A stretch of DNA of 64,000 nt from Bacteriovoracaceae bacterium (GTDB lineage Bacteria; Bdellovibrionota; Bacteriovoracia; Bacteriovoracales; Bacteriovoracaceae), in assembly GCA_013141065.1 (NCBI GenBank), contig JABFRR010000011.1, positions 82,348 to 146,347 of the forward strand, read 5' to 3'. Numbering within the stretch: position 1 is the stretch's first letter; each line of letters begins with the position of its first letter. Shown piece after piece: positions 9,386 through 19,565 of this stretch. A model generated the notes under the pieces. The model ran no database searches, was not told the DNA's origin, and worked only from the letters and a program-made list of their open reading frames with translations. The position numbers and the translations under genes are program-made.

Positions 9386-10414
9386 GCTATCAACTACAAA
9401 GCGGTATTTTACATCACCCTTTATGGTTCTTTCATAGGCTTCATTTATTTGTGAAGCACTTATTAGCTCAATATCAGATAAAACCTTTTTCTTGGCACAA
9501 AAATCTAACATCTCTTGAGTTTCTTTAATTCCGCCAATGAGTGATCCAGTTAACTTCTTTCGACCAAAAATTAAGGCCATGGCCGAAATTTGATTTGGTT
9601 CAGGCGCAGCCCCTAATAAAACATGAGTACAATCTAATTTAAGTGTCGACATGTAAGGTGTAAAATCATGCTGAGCAGAGACTGTGTCAATAATCAAATC
9701 AAGTTTCCCAACATAGGGTAAAAAATTATCTGCATTTTTTGTCATAATGAAATTTTTAGCTCCAAGTTTCTTTGCATCTTTTTCTTTATTAGGTGAAGTG
9801 CTAAAGACTGTAACTTCTGCTCCCATCGCTTTTGCAATTTTAACCGCCATGTGACCAAGGCCCCCAAGCCCAACGACTCCGACCTTTGAACCTTTTTTCA
9901 CTTTATATTTTTTAAGTGGAGAATAAGTCGTAATCCCTGCACATAATAATGGGGCCACTCGTTTAAGATCCAATCCTTTTTTAATTTTTAAGACATACTT
10001 ATCTTTGACAGTAATATGAGATGAGTATGCACCGAGAGTTGGTGTGACTCCATCAAGCTCTACACTATTATAAGTAAATACAGGAACTGAACAAAATTGT
10101 TCTTCATGGTTTTTGCAATTTTCACATTTACCACAAGAGTCGACCAAGCAACCAACACCGGCCAGGTCACCTACTTTAAACTTAGTCACTTTTTTGCCAA
10201 CTCTTACAACTCGACCAACAATTTCATGTCCTGGTACACAAGGATAAGCAGTTGGGCCCCACTCACTTCGAGCAGTATGAATATCTGAATGACAAACACC
10301 ACAAAAATCAATTTCAATCACCACATCATTGAGCTTTGGATCTCTCCTCTCAATAACAAATGGTTTTAAAGGGGTCGTCGCAGATTGTGTTGCATAGGAT
10401 TTTGCTTGAAACAT
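9374..10414 (-). CDS. zinc-dependent NAD(P) alcohol dehydrogenase (YahK/CAD-like)
   Basis: 346 residues, the usual length for the cinnamyl-alcohol-dehydrogenase branch of medium-chain dehydrogenases; it should reduce aldehydes to alcohols with NADPH. The catalytic zinc site is Cys38 (CGVCHSD), His63-Glu64 (GHE) and a Cys near 158. Structural zinc is held by four Cys between 94 and 108 (CGKCENC then C). The nucleotide fold shows GLGGLGHMAVKIAKAMGA near 180. ATG is preceded by GGAG. It is monocistronic, divergent from the 10617 gene and ends in its own terminator. Substrate unknown; the family call is firm. Confidence 0.92.
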   Translation of the reverse strand: MFQAKSYATQSATTPLKPFVIERRDPKLNDVVIEIDFCGVCHSDIHTARSEWGPTAYPCVPGHEIVGRVVRVGKKVTKFKVGDLAGVGCLVDSCGKCENCKNHEEQFCSVPVFTYNSVELDGVTPTLGAYSSHITVKDKYVLKIKKGLDLKRVAPLLCAGITTYSPLKKYKVKKGSKVGVVGLGGLGHMAVKIAKAMGAEVTVFSTSPNKEKDAKKLGAKNFIMTKNADNFLPYVGKLDLIIDTVSAQHDFTPYMSTLKLDCTHVLLGAAPEPNQISAMALIFGRKKLTGSLIGGIKETQEMLDFCAKKKVLSDIELISASQINEAYERTIKGDVKYRFVVDSKTL

Positions 10415-10616
10415 TTAATTCTCCATAAAAAAAATTTAATCTTAAATATCGTAATGGGGATTTTATCTCTATGACAATGTTAATTCACATTATTATGTTA
10501 GACCTTTGTCAGACCTAGCCTATATTAATTACACACTTAAACTTATCAACTTTCGAAAAATCAATATTCGACATATTATCCATAAGTTATTGTTTATCGA
10601 AAGGAATTGAGGTTTT

Positions 10617-13322
10617 ATGAAAGCACTTTTTGGGCTGTCACTAGTTTTACTTTTTTCTACACCACTCTATGCTAATAGCAATAGACTTAATACCAATTTA
10701 AATTTCACCAACCGTGCACAATGCGCTCTAGATTCAAAAAAACCAACGACGAGTATTCTCGTGTTATTGAGTAATATGGATGTGGGACGTTCACTTTATC
10801 GCTTAGGTAAAATTAGGAATGAAAGAGACATAAGTGAATTTACTAAACTTGGCTTAAACAAGTATCGCTACACTGTACTTTCTCTAATAGATATCATTCA
10901 TAATAAAATAATCACCAATAAATTACCGCTCCTCAACTCTGATCTTACTCTGGAAACCAATCTCGTAAATTATAAAAATATTTCTGAGAAATGTTCTCAA
11001 AGTACTGATTGCCCTGAGCTTGATGATTACTTGGCAGGTATATGGTCTGAATCAAGTAAAGCAAAACCAAATTTCACTAATCAAGATCGTTTCACGAATG
11101 AAAACTTTTTAAACGTCGAAATGAAGTCAAAAACGAAAAAACTTAATTGTTCGTACTTAAAAAAATTCACTCCACTTGAAGCTCATCTCTTTGGAACAAA
11201 ACCTACTGTCGATATCTTGGAGCAAATTGCCAAGGCTTCAAGTGAAGTCAATGACTATTACTCTGAATGCCACGACTACAAAACTCAAGAAAGCTTAAAA
11301 GTCTCAACTTATGAAATGTCTCTAGATATTGAAGATTCAAAACGCTTTTCAAGCCTAGGTTTTGATTATTGGAATACCATGAAAATCTATTTTTCGTGGG
11401 CATTTAGAAACTCTCCAGAAGCTACTCAGCTTGCTTATCCATTTGATGAAATTTTCAGTAGTGTTCTTATTGAAGATTCACTTTTCATGGTCCCAAACGG
11501 ATGTAAAAGTTTAGTTAGTCCCAAATGCGATCCAGCTACAATAAATCAAAACTCAGTAAGGCTGTTTGCCAAACATGATTTCAAACAACAAGTAGATGCC
11601 CTTGACTTTTTCCGTCCAATTCCGGACGGTGCGGCTAGTAAAATCCTTGAAGATCAATTCACAGTAGTCAATCAAGACATTCTTAACTTTGCTCAATTCG
11701 AAACGGCCGATGCTTGGACAGACAACTTTAGACAAAATTTTTCTGAAACAAGACTGACCATGAGAAAAAAGTTTGTTAGCTCAGTTAATAACATGACATT
11801 AATTGGTAAAAATTTAAAACAAGGACAATTAAAAGCCAGCTTAGCAGAATATTTTGATGTTATCATAAATAGCAAAAATAAAGCTCTTGATAATATTTCA
11901 CTTAAGTCTGAGCTCTATTACCTTTGTGCTGAAAGTACTTTCTTATCGAGCGAAGAATTAAGTTATTTGCGCCCTAAAGTAGAAAATCTAGGCAAATTAA
12001 CCTTTACGGACCAGGCCACCAACTCAATCAATAGCAGCACCCTAAACGAAATAATTGATAACTATAAAGAAATTGCAACAAGTGTAAATGAGCTGTGTGG
12101 ATCATTTGATCAATCTGTCGTCTTTGAACCAGACTTTGTTGTAGATAGATCAGGATTCAATCGTTGGTACATAGACACAGTATTTGAAGGAAAAATACCT
12201 TCGATGGCATCCCTCAATAGAAAGGAAAAACTAACTACTAAAAAACCACTAATTGCTTACCAGCTCTACTCAAAATCTAAAGATATTAAGGATGTCATTT
12301 GCATCGATTCAGTCGATTGTGCACGTGTTGCTATTCAATCAATTGTAGATATTTACGGTGTAATTATCTATTCTGATTTATTTCTTGATATAAAACGTGA
12401 AATCAATTCTCCTAGTATGCTCAATCCCTATGCTGAAAGAACTGCATGTAAGGTCTATGATCCGTGGTTTAAAACTAAAGCTTCTCTCTTTGCCTTTGCA
12501 ACTGACTTCACACAAGGGGCTATCAGTTCAGTTGCACCAGCTGTGGTGTATGGAAATTTTGATCTTCAAGCAGGTAGAGTTGTGAGTTTTAATCAATTGG
12601 TCAAAGAAGGAAAAATTATTGTCGATCCAAAATATGAAAAGAAAAAAGTACTTGCCACAGTAGCACTAGATTTAGGAGCGATGAGCAATATTCCTTGCTC
12701 AGTCTCAGTAACGAAATCTAATAAACTTGATCCTAGTAAAATTTTAGGTTTTAGAGGATTGACGATTAGAACATGCAAAGAAAAAGAAAAGAACGTTGTG
12801 AATGTTGAAGTCAATAATGAGCTTGGTGAAAGCCAAAGTAAATATACTAACGGCTGCCTCCAGTGCTCACTTGACTTTGAACACGTCACTTCAGCAGTCT
12901 CCTCGGTTATCCCTTACGGACGAACTGCCTTTTTCATGGCACGCGCAGTGATTCGTCTTTATAAAGGTCTTAAAGATCCTGTCAATATTCCACGTTCATG
13001 GAATGTGAATCCTTACTTAACAAAAGTGGCCTATGATTCTCATGGCGGAAAAATTCCTAACGACTGTGTACGAAAACTGGTAAATGGTAAGTCTTGCATG
13101 AAAAATTCATGTGAGGATTCAATTGTGAATGCCTATAGATCGAATGGCTATTTTTTAGACTCAATTAATTCTGATGATACATGGAAAGGCGTCGCCAATG
13201 TAAAGATTAAAGGCTGCAAAAACTTTAACAAAATAAAAGTTTCTTCATCACGTGATCAAGATGGGAATGAAACTTGTAATTTATCAAATAAAAATTTAAA
13301 TTTAAAATGTGAGACTCTATGA
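10617..13322 (+). CDS. large secreted protein of unknown family
   Basis: 901 residues with a Sec signal (cleavage about LYA near residue 19) and RBS AAGGAATTGAGG. No domain is recognised. Cys residues are spread along the protein, with more pairs in the last 200 residues (CLQC; CVRK and CMKNSC), suggesting disulfides in the periplasm or outside. It shares a 4-base ATGA overlap with the next gene, so the two are translationally coupled. A weak promoter candidate (TTAGAC at 10498, TATATT at 10521, spacing 17) lies upstream in the divergent region shared with the alcohol dehydrogenase. It opens a run of secreted proteins reaching 21.5 kb. Confidence 0.7.
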   Translation: MKALFGLSLVLLFSTPLYANSNRLNTNLNFTNRAQCALDSKKPTTSILVLLSNMDVGRSLYRLGKIRNERDISEFTKLGLNKYRYTVLSLIDIIHNKIITNKLPLLNSDLTLETNLVNYKNISEKCSQSTDCPELDDYLAGIWSESSKAKPNFTNQDRFTNENFLNVEMKSKTKKLNCSYLKKFTPLEAHLFGTKPTVDILEQIAKASSEVNDYYSECHDYKTQESLKVSTYEMSLDIEDSKRFSSLGFDYWNTMKIYFSWAFRNSPEATQLAYPFDEIFSSVLIEDSLFMVPNGCKSLVSPKCDPATINQNSVRLFAKHDFKQQVDALDFFRPIPDGAASKILEDQFTVVNQDILNFAQFETADAWTDNFRQNFSETRLTMRKKFVSSVNNMTLIGKNLKQGQLKASLAEYFDVIINSKNKALDNISLKSELYYLCAESTFLSSEELSYLRPKVENLGKLTFTDQATNSINSSTLNEIIDNYKEIATSVNELCGSFDQSVVFEPDFVVDRSGFNRWYIDTVFEGKIPSMASLNRKEKLTTKKPLIAYQLYSKSKDIKDVICIDSVDCARVAIQSIVDIYGVIIYSDLFLDIKREINSPSMLNPYAERTACKVYDPWFKTKASLFAFATDFTQGAISSVAPAVVYGNFDLQAGRVVSFNQLVKEGKIIVDPKYEKKKVLATVALDLGAMSNIPCSVSVTKSNKLDPSKILGFRGLTIRTCKEKEKNVVNVEVNNELGESQSKYTNGCLQCSLDFEHVTSAVSSVIPYGRTAFFMARAVIRLYKGLKDPVNIPRSWNVNPYLTKVAYDSHGGKIPNDCVRKLVNGKSCMKNSCEDSIVNAYRSNGYFLDSINSDDTWKGVANVKIKGCKNFNKIKVSSSRDQDGNETCNLSNKNLNLKCETL

Positions 13323-13864
13323 AAAAAATAATTGTTCAATGCCTTTCAATAATTTTATTTGCAGCCCTATTTCCAAATAGCTCAAAAGCATCATTCGATG
13401 TTTCAGAAACTTGGAATGCTGATCTTCGCTCTCAAGTCGTCATTACATGTGATGAGTACTCTCGTTTGTGTATTGATCTTTGTAATAATGCCAAGTCGTG
13501 CTACTTAAAAAATTCTACTTGTCGTGACTGCATAAGTACGGGTGTTAAAATGACTTATTTCTTCTCAGCATTTGGAAAAGAAATTTCAGGAGCAAAAGAA
13601 GAAGTCTCACAATACGAATTTGTCGAATTCTTAAGTAATGAATCGTTTATTGCTATTGGTCCGAATAATATTTACAACCAGTTTGATGCTGCCCAAACAA
13701 ACGCTTTGCTTGAAAAATTTAAATCGATGTGCCCTAACAATGCACCTTCTCCTGTTGCTTTCTTCAAAATTGAAAATAAAAATCTCATTGTTAAAAATGC
13801 AAAATACATTACATGCGGAAGTGCAATATACAGATTAGAAGTAAAGTCTATCCTACTTGACTAG
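13319..13864 (+). CDS. small Cys-rich secreted protein
   Basis: 181 residues with a Sec signal (about residues 1-24, cleavage SKA). The N-terminal third has a dense Cys pattern (CDEYSRLC, CNNAKSC, CRDC), likely disulfide-bonded after export. The later part has only two Cys. The start overlaps the stop of the upstream 901-residue gene by ATGA, so the two products are probably made in a fixed ratio and may interact. It ends tail to tail with the next minus-strand gene, overlapping by 12 bases. No family recognised. Confidence 0.65.
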   Translation: MKKIIVQCLSIILFAALFPNSSKASFDVSETWNADLRSQVVITCDEYSRLCIDLCNNAKSCYLKNSTCRDCISTGVKMTYFFSAFGKEISGAKEEVSQYEFVEFLSNESFIAIGPNNIYNQFDAAQTNALLEKFKSMCPNNAPSPVAFFKIENKNLIVKNAKYITCGSAIYRLEVKSILLD

Positions 13865-15082
13865 GCATTGTTTAGATTCTTTTTCAAATCCCCAGCGCGC
13901 ATCAATTGATTCATTTGGATTCGAAGAAATCAAACCTGCTTTGAAACGATCATAAAATGATCTGATATTCACTTTAATTGGCTTCTTTGAAGTCAACTCT
14001 ATTGGAATTGAACATAATTGGGCCATGGAATTGAAAGCCTCTGTTGAATTATTCTCACCTATTAAATTCTCTAAACTAAGTATAGTCTCAGCATTTAATT
14101 CATTTAGTTGATTACTTCGAATAATCGATTTGAAGCCATTTCTTAGTCTTTCGATATCTTGGATAATATTATTATCTCTTGATGGTGTAGAATATTCTTC
14201 ATACTGCATATTCGTAAAACATTTTTTTGTGAGTACACCTTTTTCTTGTAATGCTAAATCCACAACATCTTTTCTGGTCTTTAAAGCTAGGCAAATATTT
14301 TCGATTCTTCGTTCAATATTTAATTGTAATGTGTCTTCTTTTATTTTGAGTCCATCTTTTACCATTCCAAAAAAGCGTGACTCACCTAGTTTTACGAGTT
14401 GATACTGCTCAAGGGATTCATTTTCGCGAGAATTGCTTTTTTCTATAAAGCGTCTGAAACCAAAAGGTCTTTCTTTAAAAAGATGCAGTGGCATTCCCTT
14501 TCTTGATAACAGCGGACGAATGGCCCTTGGCTGAGTCGAAGAGAATAAAACAAAATCACCCGTCGGTAAAACTTCCTTTATTATGTAAACATGTCTAGTG
14601 TCTTCACCTTTAGAATTAATCCACCTGGTTATATAAAGATCCCCTGGACGAATAGATTTAAGTGCTATTGGATAAGTGTTTTCACGGGCCAGTACTTCGG
14701 ACCCACTATTTTCACCAATGTAAGCGATGAAAGACTTTAGCTTTTTAAGTTCATCATTAGTTACCAGGTCAAATCGCTTAGTTTTTTCAGAAATTATTTG
14801 CCCGTCATTATCTTTAAATTCTATAGACAATTTTTGTTCATAAGCAAAGATGGCCCTAAGTGCAAAAGCGGCATCTGCACAATCCGTTTTGATTCCATAA
14901 TAAGGACTATTGGGATTTGAAAAAATATCGTGGGAGACTTTTTCTTGAACCCATTTTGAATACAATATTTCATGCTCGGGGCTGAAGTCGTAATTGGATT
15001 CATACACTGCAGAAATAGCGTTTCCAGAGAGTCCCATTACTCCAATTAAAAAAAGTGAATAAATTGATTTTTTAATACTCAT
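13853..15082 (-). CDS. secreted NlpC/P60-like (papain-fold) protein
   Basis: About 409 residues. The ATG at 15082 gives a clean Sec signal (MSIKKSIYSLFLIG, cleavage ISA) and an ATGA overlap with the upstream gene, so I prefer it to the ATG 7 codons earlier. An NlpC/P60-like arrangement is visible: a Cys at the head of a helix (KTDCADAAFALR), then a PGDLYI strand and RHVYIIKEV giving the His. Such enzymes cleave peptidoglycan peptides or act as amidases/transpeptidases. The similarity is by motif only. The C-terminal half is helical and unrecognised. It forms an operon with the AEYFVDIC-family gene upstream. Confidence 0.6.
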   Translation of the reverse strand: MSIKKSIYSLFLIGVMGLSGNAISAVYESNYDFSPEHEILYSKWVQEKVSHDIFSNPNSPYYGIKTDCADAAFALRAIFAYEQKLSIEFKDNDGQIISEKTKRFDLVTNDELKKLKSFIAYIGENSGSEVLARENTYPIALKSIRPGDLYITRWINSKGEDTRHVYIIKEVLPTGDFVLFSSTQPRAIRPLLSRKGMPLHLFKERPFGFRRFIEKSNSRENESLEQYQLVKLGESRFFGMVKDGLKIKEDTLQLNIERRIENICLALKTRKDVVDLALQEKGVLTKKCFTNMQYEEYSTPSRDNNIIQDIERLRNGFKSIIRSNQLNELNAETILSLENLIGENNSTEAFNSMAQLCSIPIELTSKKPIKVNIRSFYDRFKAGLISSNPNESIDARWGFEKESKQCLVK

Positions 15083-16114
15083 AGAGAACAAGGTGTCGGA
15101 CAAAGTCCTGTTTGAACATCTTTATCTATAAATCGACTACTCACTAATTCTTCAATAAATGCCGCTTCTGAATTAGTCTTCCAAGATGTGCAGGTAAACC
15201 TATCTTGACCATTAACTTTGATTTTGCATAAATTGTAGTCTTTAGGAAGAAGTAAACTTTCATCAGTTGGAATGAGATTTAACTGTGTTTGAAAAGTAAC
15301 TTTTTTAAAACTATTTTCACGCTGTTTTATTATTGCACCTTCTCTAAACGAGTGTCTGACAAAACATCTCTCACTTCCTGAAACAACACGTGAAAAGCTT
15401 TTTTCAGATGAAAAGAAACTAGACTCAGTTGAGAGATTTTTAATAATTGTCTCATCATTTGAATTCAAACAGACTAGGTCGATTTTATTGAGCAATTGAG
15501 AGCTGGAATTGTAATTAAAATTTGTAAACACGGATTGTGAAAAAATGACTTTACCAGATACATTAAAATCAATTCTTTCTGGGTTTAAGTTTTTATTCAC
15601 TATACATATATCTACAAAATACTCCGCTCCATAATAATCAGAACCAAAGTTAAATTGCAAATCAGATCCACCTGCTAAAATCTTTGAACCAAAAATTGTT
15701 GAAACTTCATTGTAGAGAGAATTATTTGAAGCATTCAGAGTTTTCTTTAAAAATAACGGATTTTCACTTCCATCATTATCAGCGACACTGAAGTTAAAAA
15801 AATTAGTCTTTTGATCTGTTCTATTAGTCGAATTCTCTAAAAAAGCGTAGTCCAGCGTTACAGGCAAAAGTTTCAATTTTTTTACTATCAAATTCACTGC
15901 ATTTTCCTATGAAAATTTCTTTATAATCTTCTTTTTTTGTATATTTTTTAAAATCAATTAATTCTATACACAAATCTTTAGCAATAGCTTCTGGCCCTTG
16001 CTCGATCACACATACTGAAATTTCTTTTTTTGAACACGATAATGCGTGGGCATTTGATCCCACAATTGAGGCTATCCACATAAAGACTAGTAGAGACAAG
16101 CTAAATTTGTTCAT
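15079..16114 (-). pseudogene. AEYFVDIC-family secreted protein, frameshifted
   Basis: Two overlapping minus-strand frames form one broken gene. The first, from ATG 16114 (AAGGA nine bases upstream), has a Sec signal (cleavage AHA) and runs to ACNAGLRFF before a stop at 15824. The second, open to 15079, continues with NSTNRTDQ and the family core YGAEYFVDIC. Both parts align in order with the divergent gene at 16387 (ACNAGIRH, YNAEYFVDIC, RYSF versus RHSF). Removing one T from the six-T run near 15848 (minus strand) joins them as ACNAGLRFLENSTNRT. So this is a single-base frameshift in a gene of about 345 codons, either real or a sequencing error. Function unknown. Confidence 0.7.
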
Positions 16115-16386
16115 GGCCAAATATCCTTAATACCTAAAGGGATGTTGAAAACGAAGATCTAACAAATTTATAAAAAAATTCAAAGACTTATTTGAACTTA
16201 GACTGAGAATGTAAATCTTTCACAGTCTCATAACTTGCGAGTTTTTTTAACTACCTGAATTCTCATAATTCTTAATATAGCCTTAAGAATTCTTTAGAAT
16301 CTTTATTGACTTGCTTAGTCAGCCAGATTAAAGGACGCCTTAATTATATCTTAAATTATCTTACAACCCTCATATAGGAGATACTA

Positions 16387-17382
16387 ATGAGAAAATTGCT
16401 TCTTTCAGCTGTAGCGCTATTAGCACTATCAGCACAAAACGCTTTTGCGATCAATTTAACTTTCCAGTTTGACGTCAATAGCTCAGGGCCTTCAATCTAT
16501 GCATGTAACGCTGGTATTAGACACGTTGCTGCTACTAACGTTTGTTATGACAGAAATACAAACCAATCATGTACACCTGGTTGTGCAGCTGGAATCGTAT
16601 CTCAATGTCTTGGTGGCTCAGCTCCTTCATCATGTGTTTGTTCTGGTGAAAATTATGATTCAGGAACACAAGGAACATGGAGACTTGATTTCCTTCAAGC
16701 TAACTCAGCAGCGTGGACTGATAACCAAGTTCAAGCTGGCGCATCTACAGCTCACCTTCTAGCTGCTACTGGTTCATCTTCATTTAACCAAATTACTCCT
16801 GGAGCTTTTCCAGCTCTTAATGCTTACGGAAGACAACTTAAAGACCTAACAATCAACTTAGGTTCAGAAATTTATAATGCTGAATACTTTGTTGATATCT
16901 GTTACCGTGGCCCACAAATTGACTACAGACATAATGGTCAAGTTGTTCCAGGTTTAAACTTTGCTTTAAAAGCTAATGCAACAATCTTTGATATCAAATT
17001 AGCAGACGGTGTAAGCTACCGTGCTCTTTCAACTCTTCAAGTTAAAGCAGAAGCAAAATGTATCATGAATGATGATTTTGATTACTGTCTTGCTGACATC
17101 ATTCCTGGTGAAACTGCTGGATGTGAATCTTCATCAAGCCTCACAACTCACACTTATGGCAAAATTTCTAACAACGGTGTGTTTGTAGATATGTCAGGAT
17201 CTGCAATCAACGTAGCTAAGTTAATTACTGATGCTTCAATGAACAGCAACAGCAATGTCACTCCACGTTTTTGCCAAATTCGTTATTCTTTCCAAGAAAC
17301 TTCTAAGAAAATTAGAAAGTGGAAATTACAACAAGCAAGAATTTGTACATATACTGAAATTTCTGAGCCAACTTTAGAGTAG
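16387..17382 (+). CDS. AEYFVDIC-family secreted Cys-rich protein
   Basis: 331 residues with a Sec signal (cleavage about AFA at residue 21) and RBS ATAGGAG. A Cys-rich insert of about 45 residues (CYDRNTNQSC to CVC) follows the shared ACNAGI motif. The core has NLGSEIYNAEYFVDIC and, near the C-terminus, RFCQIRYSF, both shared with the divergent paralogue at 15079-16114. Codons look well adapted (regular, few rare codons) compared with neighbours, hinting at high expression. A strong terminator follows at once. No known family recognised; an extracellular or outer-membrane structural protein is possible. Confidence 0.7.
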   Translation: MRKLLLSAVALLALSAQNAFAINLTFQFDVNSSGPSIYACNAGIRHVAATNVCYDRNTNQSCTPGCAAGIVSQCLGGSAPSSCVCSGENYDSGTQGTWRLDFLQANSAAWTDNQVQAGASTAHLLAATGSSSFNQITPGAFPALNAYGRQLKDLTINLGSEIYNAEYFVDICYRGPQIDYRHNGQVVPGLNFALKANATIFDIKLADGVSYRALSTLQVKAEAKCIMNDDFDYCLADIIPGETAGCESSSSLTTHTYGKISNNGVFVDMSGSAINVAKLITDASMNSNSNVTPRFCQIRYSFQETSKKIRKWKLQQARICTYTEISEPTLE

Positions 17383-17393
17383 TTTTTTATATA

Positions 17394-17428
17394 AAAAGCC
17401 GGAGAAGAAATCCTTCTCCGGTTTTTTT
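17394..17428 (+). terminator. rho-independent terminator after the AEYFVDIC gene
   Basis: A perfect 9-bp stem, CCGGAGAAG with CTTCTCCGG, a 5-base loop and seven T. It lies 12 bases after the stop of the gene ending at 17382 and before the RBS of the next gene, so some transcription may read through. Confidence 0.9.
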
Positions 17429-17444
17429 AATAAAGGTAAATAAA

Positions 17445-18992
17445 ATGAGAAATAGTTTTTTAATCATTCTCTTTTCATTATTCAGCTCTCCATCTTTTGC
17501 ATGTGGAGTGAGTACTCCGAACTACGTCAATCTTGCTATCTCTACTATCGAAGAAAAAATATTCTCTTATAGTGTTAAAACTAGTGATGAGAAGTTGCCT
17601 GGTGCTTTTGTTTCGAACTGCCGTGAAACAGCACTGAAAAGACGATTTGTCATGATTACTTTTGGCCCGGAAATGACTGGACTTAATGATTCAATTCGTG
17701 GAACGAATTTTGATAAGCAGTTTGCTGAAAATACCATTTGTTCAATAAAAAATAATCCCATCAATGTACTTCAATCAATAAGCGCAGAAAAAGCGAACTT
17801 TGAATCTAAGTGGAAATTTATAAACGAGTGCGTAGAAGTTCATGTGACAGAATTAGGATCAAAGCCCTTAAGTTTTCCTACCGATCAAACAGGTTGCACA
17901 ATCAAATCGGTGAATTCCAAGAGCGCCGTATTTAATGGTGGTTTTTGTTTTTTAAAACCTAACCCAGACTCTGAATGGAATGTTTCAGTTACAGTCAAAG
18001 AAAGTTGTAAAAAAATAAATGGCTATAGAGACTCAGGCATTAACCTTCAAGACCTAGAGTCCGGCGTAAATTTTTACACTTCTTCTACTTATAAAGACGA
18101 AATCAATGACCTTTCTGCTTTTGGCTCATTTGCCGTGAGACTATCAGTTAATCCCAGCCCAACATTGTTTAGGGCATCTGATGATTTTGGAATTTTGAGA
18201 CCAACATTTCCTGAAGATTTTCCAGTTAACGACATCCACTTGGGGAAACTCGAAATTATCGATGAAGGTGAAAACGTAAAATACGTTTCACTTAAAACAC
18301 CACTAATTGTTAACAATGTTTGTCAATCAATTGAAAAGAATGGATTAAAATCTTCAATCTGTGATTATGCAACTCCTTATGTGGGAGAAATTTCTCTTAT
18401 CAATAGCAAAGGCCAAGTCGAAGCCACTTGGTTTGACGGTGGAATTACACCCACTCAATGGCAAGGAATCTTAAACGGAGAAGGCTCAGAAATATCCAAA
18501 GAACTTCTGAGAAAAAATGAAACCTACAAACTAGAAGTCAGCTTTGCTGATCCTTATTTTGAATTTAATACCTTTAAAAAACGTATAAAAAGTAAATTTC
18601 AGGCCCTGACATCAGGTTTACCTGTCTTTTATGCTGGCGGTGGTATTTCTGAAATTCCGGATCTGAGAGACCTCGTAGATATCAATCCTATCTTGGATAT
18701 AAACCCAATAGGTGAACTTGATTTTAAAACAGGACTCGATGGTCTTGATAATAACCGTAAACGCTTAAACGCCTATTTCTCAACGACACTTTATCCACCG
18801 ATGTACACTCAGGCCTGTTCTCCAAGTACGGGAACATGTCAAAAAACGGGAAAGCCATTTGTAAAGTTTACAGCAAGCTTTAAAGTTGATAGCGATTATA
18901 AGATTTCTGAATTATTAGTTGAGAGAAACTCAAAAATTTTAGGATCTTATAAAAAGAAAATAACACAACAACCAGAAATGATTTGTAATTAA
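17445..18992 (+). CDS. secreted protein of unknown family
   Basis: 515 residues with a Sec signal (cleavage FA|CG near residue 19; a Cys follows but the context is not a convincing lipobox). Several Cys are spaced as if in disulfides. The middle part is predicted by eye to be beta-rich (alternating hydrophobics, VRLSVNPSP, KLEIIDEG). The C-terminal part has a GGGISEIPDL stretch and a short CSPSTGTC pair. Not recognised. It is followed after 19 bases by another secreted-protein gene in the same direction, and the shared terminator at 19566 closes the unit. Confidence 0.65.
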   Translation: MRNSFLIILFSLFSSPSFACGVSTPNYVNLAISTIEEKIFSYSVKTSDEKLPGAFVSNCRETALKRRFVMITFGPEMTGLNDSIRGTNFDKQFAENTICSIKNNPINVLQSISAEKANFESKWKFINECVEVHVTELGSKPLSFPTDQTGCTIKSVNSKSAVFNGGFCFLKPNPDSEWNVSVTVKESCKKINGYRDSGINLQDLESGVNFYTSSTYKDEINDLSAFGSFAVRLSVNPSPTLFRASDDFGILRPTFPEDFPVNDIHLGKLEIIDEGENVKYVSLKTPLIVNNVCQSIEKNGLKSSICDYATPYVGEISLINSKGQVEATWFDGGITPTQWQGILNGEGSEISKELLRKNETYKLEVSFADPYFEFNTFKKRIKSKFQALTSGLPVFYAGGGISEIPDLRDLVDINPILDINPIGELDFKTGLDGLDNNRKRLNAYFSTTLYPPMYTQACSPSTGTCQKTGKPFVKFTASFKVDSDYKISELLVERNSKILGSYKKKITQQPEMICN

Positions 18993-19011
18993 ATAATTAG
19001 GAGACCTCTAA

Positions 19012-19557
19012 ATGAAAAAAATACTACTACTCGCTATGATCGCACTTTCTTTTTCAGTCTTGGCCGACGACATTGATGATATCTTTGTTCCCGGTGATGG
19101 TGAATTTAAATTTGAAAGATTCTCAAACGAAGGAATCCTTCTTTCAATAGACAGAGATGCTCGTGTTGCTTGTCACTCAAATGGACAATGTGTTCTTTCT
19201 TCTGTTCAAAGTGATTCAAAGGGATGGGAAGTTTCTTTTAATTTTGGACAAGGAAACAGTGTAAATTCAAATGGTGGTACAACGATTATTACTGGTGGAT
19301 ATGACTCTGGCAAAAATGACTGTAATACTTGTGATTCAATTAATTGGGGTTTAACAATGTCATATAAAAAAGGACAATGTACTCAACAAGTAATGGTTCC
19401 AAGATCACTTTACTATGCCATGAACAGATACCTTTATGGTTTAATGCAAGAAACTGGAGAGACTCGTAAAGGATTCACTCCTGCTGATGAAGCGATGATC
19501 ATGTTTTATTCTACAATCATGAAACAAGCTTCTGCTAATGGTTGTAGTACTAAATAA
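19012..19557 (+). CDS. secreted protein of unknown family
   Basis: 181 residues, with RBS TTAGGAG and a Sec signal (cleavage LA|DD near residue 18). The mature protein begins very acidic (DDIDDIF). A Gly/Asn/Ser-rich middle (GQGNSVNSNGGTTIITGG) precedes CNTC and a C-terminal helix-rich part with one further Cys pair. It is downstream of the 515-residue gene and before a very strong terminator. No family recognised; likely periplasmic or surface located. Confidence 0.65.
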   Translation: MKKILLLAMIALSFSVLADDIDDIFVPGDGEFKFERFSNEGILLSIDRDARVACHSNGQCVLSSVQSDSKGWEVSFNFGQGNSVNSNGGTTIITGGYDSGKNDCNTCDSINWGLTMSYKKGQCTQQVMVPRSLYYAMNRYLYGLMQETGETRKGFTPADEAMIMFYSTIMKQASANGCSTK

Positions 19558-19565
19558 GTTTTTTT

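Noticed and set aside
15824..16114. Stand-alone 97-residue secreted protein.
   Set aside because: It ends in the shared ACNAGL motif and continues in the next frame of the downstream ORF, as in the paralogue.
16120..16386. Possible promoter and operator between the divergent paralogues (AAGAATTCTT palindrome at 16285; TTGACT at 16306).
   Set aside because: No -10 at proper spacing was found and A/T-rich palindromes are common here, so not listed as a feature.
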